Part shown: piece after piece, positions 34,401 through 38,887 of the stretch
Layout: each line of letters opens with the position of its first letter
How positions within the stretch are numbered: the first letter of the stretch is position 1
Assembly (NCBI GenBank): GCA_012959465.1
Contig: DUDC01000046.1
Span: 1 to 38,887 of the forward strand
Source: Planctomycetaceae bacterium
GTDB taxonomy: Bacteria > Planctomycetota > Planctomycetia > Pirellulales > Pirellulaceae
DNA length: 38,887 nt
Direction: 5' to 3'
Translations under genes and position numbers: made by a program
The notes under the pieces: model-generated
Seen by the model: the letters and a program-made list of their open reading frames with translations, nothing else
Told to the model about the DNA's origin: nothing
The model's database searches: none

Positions 34401-34738
34401 GTAACGTGTCTACCGTTAACGTAAACGTCGGTGAGCGTTGCCGATCCGCGAAATCGTAAAATGACACGCCGATTGCCCAAGCGAAACACGGGTAGCGTTC
34501 GCAGATAGATTCCTGTTCCGTCGAACTTCGATCCTTCGTGTACCTCGAACGGATTGGGGACGGTGATCGTCTTCGCCTGCCGCGGAGGCGTCCCGGACGG
34601 ACGAAACTGCCACGACCCGTCGAGAGATACTACCTCGGGCTCCGCCGTGGCACACGACCGGTATGGATGAAGCACAAGTCCTACAAAAAACGTACTCACG
34701 ATCAGCACTCGGTGAACAGTTGTCACCGCATTACTCAT
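31487..34738 (-). CDS. Exported glycoside hydrolase family 2 protein (beta-galactosidase/mannosidase-like)
   Basis: A 1083-residue secreted GH2 enzyme with signal peptide (about 8-33). Domain order: N-terminal sugar-binding jelly roll (LDGSWQFRPSG..., TDVYVNGRHVTQHLGGWTPF), an Ig-like domain, and a TIM barrel with ARAHGFNLMKFCLWVPP. The acid/base Glu417 is in LTCETGP, where the usual Asn before Glu is Cys. The nucleophile candidate is Glu493 (LVLGEAIAAD), 76 residues on, as in LacZ. Then come a linker, an amidotransferase-like segment (DYLESGGRSLVLADG) and a C-terminal beta domain (YYEVYVNGVEIGRGGD). The ATG at 34738 follows GGAG; the frame is open to 34954. Substrate not determinable. About 245 bases lie between its stop and the convergent sufE, containing only short TGACAAAT direct repeats. 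Confidence 0.85.
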   Translation of the reverse strand: MSNAVTTVHRVLIVSTFFVGLVLHPYRSCATAEPEVVSLDGSWQFRPSGTPPRQAKTITVPNPFEVHEGSKFDGTGIYLRTLPVFRLGNRRVILRFRGSATLTDVYVNGRHVTQHLGGWTPFQVDITPYLQEENTLEVHVDERVGHDSQGFLPVFAPHFGGLWQGVELRLVAPCWVDDLTSEAWADAVGKRWRIKLRFHGRLPTDAWIGVTTRRLGKGIWGTERRFAVVEGLQPADKPRIAIVRGDQILLNWQPPSIQRWSPETPVVYELRLRLGSANLEQVIQWDDSITLRSGFRTVTTEGRTLRLNDRPLTIRGVLNWGWAPPRIAPSVDEAWFREELRQARAHGFNLMKFCLWVPPRRYLEIADEMGMLTWVEYPTWHSRWQHNQLAQLKREFSEFFANDRHHPSIVLRSLTCETGPEANLDVIEAIYDLCHQMVPGSIVEDDSSWIQWNRVHDFYDDHPYGNNQTWPQAIAKLEKYITDREAKPLVLGEAIAADTWYDRQGILDYQANRSNHHLRGEGDVSNRFPFWFPIHFAANRSWYLEQSSRVGAPSEEMLRADSLKYAMLMRKYQIETFRRLSPSSGYVVSVIRDFPFAEMGLLDHAGKAKWPLEEWRWHQDVVCLMETPQERRAFTAKQPLVLNFHLHHGGPSADLPAAEFTVEIVDDRDKVVLTRRASIKRMAAGTCAKVLDLAWTPPAIEKATRYSVRMYLESDGQRVSQNQWKIWAVPTSLPLTGVYRHSGCRMELLPSSLRNLPVWRPKVSHAKLVIASRWDGDLIDYLESGGRSLVLADGRSKSLKTSEHWFLKGGPLLMDHPLVSGIGREFLLELQHFDLAGPVMRNLSCLDEVDPIALLWDNHDIDHVQSHGLAFEALLGKGRLLATSWRLNNAAGQFVAAQMIEHLLNGQPPKSVFEPSTVQAMRQKLGEQRIDLTKLTWKFRQDPRNIGMQQEWNRRQGTETWQPIKIGRAWEAEGYAGLDGWAWYQIEMVIPLAWKQRQVYFSLEGADDYYEVYVNGVEIGRGGDRERRITAFDSKASHLMSDAVQFGVTNRIVVRVEDWQGAGGLFRPVWIGTAKISSSSLLR

Positions 34739-34952
34739 GTGCCGCTCCATCGTCACAGTATCGGTTTTTCTAGTTTGGCTATGGCACAGGTCGAGAGGCC
34801 AAACACTCTGTCCACTTCGATGATGGCAGCTTGCCATCTCCTTGGGAAGGCCAGAAACAGAGCCTCGCGACACATGACTGCAAATGGCGACACGATGAGC
34901 GGGAAGTCTGTGCCACGTCAGCAGACGCATTTGCTCGGTTCGGTCAAGTGAC

Positions 34953-34983
34953 AAAAAAAGCCAGGTCTCGTGAACCTGGCTTT
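34953..34983 (-). terminator. Intrinsic terminator of the small lipoprotein gene
   Basis: On the minus strand AAAGCCAGGT and ACCTGGCTTT form a perfect 10-bp stem around a 7-base loop, running into seven T residues. It lies about 30 bases after the stop of the lipoprotein gene (35012) and separates it from the GH2 gene. Confidence 0.9.
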
Positions 34984-35011
34984 AGGCATTCGAATTCAGG
35001 CGACGAACAGC

Positions 35012-35197
35012 TCAGTTGGCCGTTGTCGAAGTGTCTTCGTCTTCCGTCCCGCTTTCGCCATTTCCTGCATCTTCAGTATTGGTATCGGCATCGACGTTTT
35101 CTGTATTGTCGACAGCTTCATCCGCAGGTGGCTGACAACCGACAAATGTGAACGACGAGATGGCGACAATCATGCACATGTAGAAAGTTTTACGCAT
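35012..35197 (-). CDS. Small acidic lipoprotein
   Basis: A 61-residue lipoprotein. The signal MRKTFYMCMIVAISSFTFVG ends at a lipobox (FVGC, Cys21). The mature part is only about 40 residues, made almost wholly of Asp, Glu, Thr, Asn, Ala and Gly (TENVDADTNTEDAGNGESGT), so it is disordered and strongly negative. GGAG nine bases before the ATG at 35197 and a textbook terminator downstream support a true, separately transcribed gene. Function unknown. The open frame extends to 35398 but lacks support. Confidence 0.75.
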   Translation of the reverse strand: MRKTFYMCMIVAISSFTFVGCQPPADEAVDNTENVDADTNTEDAGNGESGTEDEDTSTTAN

Positions 35198-35385
35198 CAA
35201 AATTCTCCAAAAAGAAACAGTAGGTGGGTGACCAAATGAGGCATTCAGTGGCCAAGTAGTGGTGTAACTCGAAAGAATTCGAGCTTTCATCGGTAAAATC
35301 GCGATGACCTCGTTATCTGAGATCCGATTCAGAGGATAGTTATTCCCAACTTGTCCTGGTCCGATCGTTTTTTTGGTGATTCGAT

Positions 35386-36291
35386 ATGCCAGCCACATTA
35401 TCTACGTCAACCTCATCTTCGCAGTCCTCCCCATCTATTGCGGACCTTTCGATCGAGGATTGGGTCGCCACCGCTCGTTTGGGGGGAGGTCCATGGTGCG
35501 ATTGCCTGCTGGCTCGACCCGCCCAGTGCCCGGCCGACTGGCCCGCCGACTATGTTCTCAAGCAACTTAAACCCAAGTGGCGTAATGACCCTATGGTGTT
35601 ACGTCAGATCTGTCGGGAAGCGCAACTGGCGAAAGACGTGTCGCATCCGAACCTGTCAGCCCTGCTGGCCGCAAATGTGCAGACGGCCCTACCCTATATG
35701 GTCTTTCCATACATTGATGGCGTTTCGGTACGCACTTTGTTGGACCGCCAGACCCAACTTCCGATCGCCATTGCCCTTTGGGTCGTGCGGCAAGCGAGTG
35801 ACGCGTTACAGGTAGTTCACCAAGCTGGCTTCCGCCACGCCGATATCAAGCCGGCGAATCTGCTGGTCGCAAACAACTGGCACGTCACCCTAATCGATTT
35901 GGGCCTGGCCCAACCGCTCTGTCGCGATGCGGACTACCATCAGCAGTGGCTGGCCGGAAGTATGGGGTACGCGGCACCAGAGTTGTTTTCCGTCGGTACG
36001 GAGGTCACCGAAAAAGCCGACGTCTACTCCCTTGGAGTGACGTTGTATGAGCTGATCACCGGCAAGCGACCGGACGCATCGGTCTCATCACAATTCGATG
36101 CAGAGCGATTTTCGCCACCCGACGGCCGATTCCTCGATCTCAAATCCGCCTGCCCGTCCGCTAGTGCCGAACTCTCTCGACTCGTGCGCGAGATGTTGGC
36201 TCTACCCGCCCAGGGTCGCCCTGCTATTTGCACACTGATCTCGCGGCTCCGCCGCTTGGAAATGTTCCATTTGGCAGAGCGGACCGCCTGA
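35386..36291 (+). CDS. Soluble Ser/Thr protein kinase (Hanks type, non-RD)
   Basis: A 301-residue cytoplasmic kinase consisting of the catalytic domain alone, with no membrane segment or sensor domain, unlike PknB-type receptors. The ATP lysine is Lys59 (YVLKQLKP), helix-C Glu78 (ICREAQL), the catalytic loop FRHADIKPANLLV has Asp153, Lys155 and Asn158, the metal motif is D171-L-G, and GYAAPE is at 194-199. The HRD arginine is Ala (HAD), so it is a non-RD kinase. The Gly loop is atypical (LGGGPWCDCLLA). A Ser/Thr-rich leader (1-18) could be an autophosphorylation site. It is divergent from the small lipoprotein and convergent with the DUF1207 gene. Target unknown. Confidence 0.85.
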   Translation: MPATLSTSTSSSQSSPSIADLSIEDWVATARLGGGPWCDCLLARPAQCPADWPADYVLKQLKPKWRNDPMVLRQICREAQLAKDVSHPNLSALLAANVQTALPYMVFPYIDGVSVRTLLDRQTQLPIAIALWVVRQASDALQVVHQAGFRHADIKPANLLVANNWHVTLIDLGLAQPLCRDADYHQQWLAGSMGYAAPELFSVGTEVTEKADVYSLGVTLYELITGKRPDASVSSQFDAERFSPPDGRFLDLKSACPSASAELSRLVREMLALPAQGRPAICTLISRLRRLEMFHLAERTA

Positions 36292-36314
36292 ACAACATTG
36301 GCGCTCGCGAGACT

Positions 36315-37337
36315 CTACCTGTCCAGCCAGAGCCCGACGCCCAACTGTTGCTCGTGTTGTCGGAAGAAGGACCACTGGTTGCTGTGACCATTGAAGTAGT
36401 GCAGGCCCACACGTAGTCGGCGACCGTTCGGGGCAGTCCAAGCCCAGCCAGCCTGTGCCGTTACGCCACCGCCGAAGTCAAGTTCCTCACGCAGTTGACC
36501 ATTTAGGGCCCAAAACGGTACCCCACCGACAAACAACCAAGGATCTCCGCCCAGATATTCTGTTCCAAACTGAAACTCCCACTCTTTGGCGACGTCCGAT
36601 CGGAAGGCCCAACCGGCATCCGCGTAGATCCGCCAGCAGCTGGTCAAGTAAATGGTGTGTCCGATGTGAACGACATCCCGCACGTAATTCAGCCGCGAAA
36701 ATGTGGGGTTCTTCAACAAGAATTCGTCGGCCAAGTGCGAGCTAATGTGGTAGTACCCAACGCGTGTCCGCCACCTGCCGCGGCCAAATGTCAATGGAAC
36801 ACCGACACGGTAGTCGGCCGAACGAACATCTAGACTCTCGGGTAGATCGATGCGCATCTGCGCCGATCCCTCCAAGTCCATTTGAAACCCAACCGGATTC
36901 TGAGTTCCCCAACTTCCATAGCGAACAAGTCCCGTGGTGGCTCCCAGGTTGGCGTCGTATAACCAGCCGTCGTCCTGCTCGTAGATGACGTTCAATGAAA
37001 AACGTGACTCCTTTGGACCGGCCATGGGAGGGGAGTAGATGAGGCCGTCAGGGAGCCATTGCCACTGCCACTCATCCGGGATTCCCCAAAACTCGGCGCC
37101 CCGTCCGCTCATGACGAAGTCTGACAACGAATCCGGATCGTCTCTGCTAAAACGAGCGTCGAGATCTTGCATCCGCTGGTAAAGATCCAGGTCGAAGTAG
37201 ACTTCCTCCGCTGGTTTCGCGTCTCGGTACGGATCATCCTGTTCGTCCTGAGCCCAAGTAGGACGCGCTAATAGAACACCGACCAGAAGAAGAACAACAG
37301 CAGCAAACACTTCATGTTTCCAGCGCGGGCTGGTCAT
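36315..37337 (-). CDS. DUF1207 family outer-membrane protein
   Basis: A 340-residue exported protein with signal peptide (about 8-30, ending PTWAQDE). The pattern GVPLTFGRGRWRTRVGYYHI, SSHLADEFLLKNP, RLNYVRD and the C-terminal YFNGHSNQWSFFRQHEQQLG fits DUF1207, a predicted outer-membrane beta-barrel family common in planctomycetes and verrucomicrobia. Alternating strands and a final LGVGLWLDR agree with a barrel. The ATG at 37337 gives the signal peptide; the frame is open to 37394. No Shine-Dalgarno site is visible. Function unknown. The 230 bases between it and tsaD show nothing distinctive. Confidence 0.8.
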   Translation of the reverse strand: MTSPRWKHEVFAAVVLLLVGVLLARPTWAQDEQDDPYRDAKPAEEVYFDLDLYQRMQDLDARFSRDDPDSLSDFVMSGRGAEFWGIPDEWQWQWLPDGLIYSPPMAGPKESRFSLNVIYEQDDGWLYDANLGATTGLVRYGSWGTQNPVGFQMDLEGSAQMRIDLPESLDVRSADYRVGVPLTFGRGRWRTRVGYYHISSHLADEFLLKNPTFSRLNYVRDVVHIGHTIYLTSCWRIYADAGWAFRSDVAKEWEFQFGTEYLGGDPWLFVGGVPFWALNGQLREELDFGGGVTAQAGWAWTAPNGRRLRVGLHYFNGHSNQWSFFRQHEQQLGVGLWLDR

Positions 37338-37568
37338 GGGCAACCGATCGCAGATGTTAAGAGTCGCAAGCAACGTCAGCTCACCTCGCGGCAAAATGTC
37401 ATACGGCCGGAGACTAGCGATCTATCGTGCACCACTCAACCGCGATCCCGGCGTATGGCCGCAAGGAATTCACCCTAACTCTCCCAAACTTCGCAGTCGT
37501 GGCGATTTCATGAGCTTAGTCTCTGAAAACTGCGTGGAAGCGTGATTTGGGCTTAAGTTGTGACGGAG

Positions 37569-38615
37569 TTAGATTGCGTTCGAGTTCATATCGCCTCGAT
37601 CTAGACCAGGCCGAATGTCCAAGTCGAGAGAGTCGAATTGTCCTCGACTGAGTTTTTCGAACGCGATTCCCCCCATAACAGCATTGTCTGTACACAAGTT
37701 CATTGGAGCGATGTGCAACTCGACATCCGCTTTCTGACAGGCCTCGGCAAGTCGCTCGCGAAATCGACGATTTGCCGCCACACCGCCTCCTACGCATAGC
37801 CTATTTATTTCCGTCTGTCGGACGGCCAGAAGCGACTTACCGACCAGACAGTCGACGACAGCCTCTTCGAACGAAGCGGCCAGATCATTGCGTAGGCCCT
37901 CTTCAATCTCTAGCTGCGTAATGTCCTGTTTGCCCGGTCCGACCAGTTGGTAACGGACAGCCGTTTTTAGTCCACTGAAACTGAAATCCAATCGATCTTT
38001 TTGATCGAGCAGTGGTCGCGGCAGCGGGAATCGCTTCCGATCGCCCCGTTCAGCGCAACGGGAGATCTGGGGGCCGCCCGGGTAGGGAAGCCCGAGTAAC
38101 GAGGCAACTTTGTCGAACGCTTCGCCAGCTGCATCGTCGATAGTACCTCCGAGGTATTTGAAGTCGGTAGGACCTTCACAGCGATAAAAATTGGAGTGCC
38201 CACCGCTGACAATCAACCCGATGCAGGGGAAGATCTCTTTCCCGCTGGCGATGTGGCACGCATAGATGTGGGCGTGCAGATGGTTGATACCGATCAGCGG
38301 TTTACCCGTTGCCAGGCAGAGTGCTTTGGCTGCCATCAAGCCCACTATGATTGACCCAGCCAATCCTGGCGTGTGCGCCACAGCGATCGCATCCAATTGG
38401 TCGAGGGTCACCTGGGCGCTCTTCAATACTTCGCTGATCACGGGTAGCACACGTTCCAGGTGTGCACGAGCGGCGATTTCCGGGACAACCCCATGGAACT
38501 TCCGATGCAACTCCGCCTGAGAGGCAACCACTTCACCCAAGACGTTCAAATCGGCATCTAGTACCGCGGCGGCCGTTTCATCGCACGTCGTTTCCAAGCA
38601 TAGAATGCGTCGCAT
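37569..38615 (-). CDS. tsaD: tRNA N6-adenosine threonylcarbamoyltransferase
   Basis: TsaD (also YgjD/Gcp) transfers the threonylcarbamoyl group to A37 of ANN-decoding tRNAs, working with TsaB, TsaE and TsaC. It has 348 residues. The start MRRILCLETTCDETAAAVL is canonical. Metal-binding His112 and His116 lie in GINHLHAHIYA. CIGLIVSGGHSNFY, GEAFDKVASLLGLPYPGGP, DFSFSGLKTAV, GGGVAANRRFRE and CTDNAVMGG complete the ASKHA-fold family pattern. The ATG at 38615 is the family start; the open frame to 38681 runs through a G-rich tandem repeat and is not coding. Its partners are not in this window. Confidence 0.95.
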   Translation of the reverse strand: MRRILCLETTCDETAAAVLDADLNVLGEVVASQAELHRKFHGVVPEIAARAHLERVLPVISEVLKSAQVTLDQLDAIAVAHTPGLAGSIIVGLMAAKALCLATGKPLIGINHLHAHIYACHIASGKEIFPCIGLIVSGGHSNFYRCEGPTDFKYLGGTIDDAAGEAFDKVASLLGLPYPGGPQISRCAERGDRKRFPLPRPLLDQKDRLDFSFSGLKTAVRYQLVGPGKQDITQLEIEEGLRNDLAASFEEAVVDCLVGKSLLAVRQTEINRLCVGGGVAANRRFRERLAEACQKADVELHIAPMNLCTDNAVMGGIAFEKLSRGQFDSLDLDIRPGLDRGDMNSNAI

Positions 38616-38630
38616 TTGTCGATAGGTCGA

Positions 38631-38669
38631 GTGGGAGAATGGGAGAGTGGGAGAATGGGAGGTGCGGGG
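38631..38669 (+). repeat. 16-bp G-rich tandem repeat, G-quadruplex-capable
   Basis: GTGGGAGAATGGGAGA (38631-38646) is repeated with one change at 38647-38662. The plus strand carries four GGG runs spaced by exactly five bases (38633, 38641, 38649, 38657), meeting the G3N1-7 quadruplex rule. It lies 16-54 bases before the tsaD start codon, with the G-rich strand as the template strand. Confidence 0.8.
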
Positions 38670-38710
38670 TGCGGTCAGCAAACAGTCTGTTCAGAGACGA
38701 TCGGTATCCA

Positions 38711-38757
38711 AAATAAAACGTCCCCTTGTTTTCGAACAGGGGACGTTCTGTTTTTTG
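38711..38757. terminator. Bidirectional intrinsic terminator
   Basis: AACGTCCCCTTGTT (38717-38730) pairs with AACAGGGGACGTT (38735-38747) around a TTCG loop, with one bulged base. The plus side ends in TTTTTT (38751-38756). The minus side ends in TTTTATTTTGG. For minus-strand transcripts it follows the glycine-rich gene. Confidence 0.85.
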
Positions 38758-38788
38758 AATACTAGCAACAATCGGGAAGCTTAGGCCA

Positions 38789-38887
38789 CTAGAAACCGCC
38801 ACCACCACCACCACCACCGAAACCACCACCACCACCACCACCACCTTGTCCACCACCACCACCACCACCTTGCTGTCCACCTGCACC
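38789..38887 (-). CDS. Glycine-rich protein, C-terminal end only
   Basis: The window ends inside a minus-strand gene. Its last 32 codons read GAGGQQ followed by glycine runs broken by single Gln or Phe, closing GGGGGGGGF and TAG at 38789-38791. The frame is encoded almost entirely by GGT, so the other frames give meaningless Val runs. Such tails occur on RRM-type RNA-binding proteins and on secreted or cell-wall proteins; the domain that would decide lies beyond the window. The strong terminator at 38711-38757 follows it, supporting this reading direction. Confidence 0.65.
   Translation of the reverse strand, partial: GAGGQQGGGGGGGQGGGGGGGGFGGGGGGGGF

Noticed and set aside
38578..38886. Poly-valine minus-strand open frame at the window end
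   Set aside because: It reads the GGT repeat out of frame and runs through the terminator; the glycine frame with its stop before the terminator is the sensible one.
38792..38887. GGT-rich trinucleotide repeat as a possible CRISPR or microsatellite locus
   Set aside because: It is a codon repeat of a glycine-rich tail; no spacer structure is present. No CRISPR-like array was seen elsewhere.

Overview
The window looks like chromosome from a planctomycete, most likely a Pirellulales/Rhodopirellula relative. The reasons are an arylsulfatase, a Tat-exported DUF1501 protein, a DUF1207 outer-membrane protein, a DUF5117-type metalloprotease, small secreted proteins of planctomycete type, many signal peptides and lipoboxes, and weak or absent Shine-Dalgarno sites before several genes. 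This placement rests on recognised families, not on a marker-gene tree. I see no prophage, insertion sequence, CRISPR array, rRNA or tRNA.

Layout, left to right. (1) 1-6.3 kb: an SPFH/band-7 membrane protein; then, on the minus strand, a small exported protein, an Omp85 beta-barrel and a separate POTRA-only protein (together a BamA split over two genes), and a GlmU-like uridylyltransferase without the acetyltransferase half. (2) 6.3-10.4 kb, plus strand: a consensus promoter followed by argB-argD-argF-rph. (3) 10.4-14.8 kb: a sulfatase, and divergently a DUF1501 protein overlapping a YdjC/ChbG-type deacetylase. (4) 14.8-17.0 kb: a LURP-one-like protein and a MetA-pathway-type outer-membrane protein, separated by a repeat-rich spacer. 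(5) 17.0-25.4 kb, all minus: a small DUF997/YhdT-like membrane protein overlapping a sodium:solute symporter with a large extra domain, a 2-keto-3-deoxy-pentonate dehydratase-like FAH protein, a 2,5-dioxovalerate dehydrogenase, a TPR protein, an HD-domain protein and a decayed cheA fragment. (6) 25.6-31.2 kb: folD, small zinc-ribbon proteins, a large zinc metalloprotease, and a stand-alone rplX (L24) followed by sufE. (7) 31.4-38.9 kb: a GH2 glycosidase, a small acidic lipoprotein, a soluble Ser/Thr kinase, a DUF1207 protein, tsaD, and the tail of a glycine-rich protein.

How genes work together. argB/D/F supply three steps of arginine synthesis from one probable transcript. The symporter, dehydratase and dehydrogenase form a coherent uptake-plus-oxidation route in which a 2-keto-3-deoxy pentonic acid becomes 2-oxoglutarate. 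Sulfatase, deacetylase-like protein and GH2 enzyme fit a polysaccharide-degrading lifestyle. POTRA and barrel proteins presumably rebuild one BamA function from two polypeptides.

Most notable non-routine observations: the split BamA; a cheA remnant whose reading frame is broken by an exact 10-bp tandem duplication; three intergenic loci carrying the same ~30-bp motif as inverted pairs (REP/BIME-like); the symporter with a ~230-residue insertion ending in a PEGA-like segment; and a G-quadruplex-capable tandem repeat just upstream of tsaD. No wholly new multi-gene system is evident.
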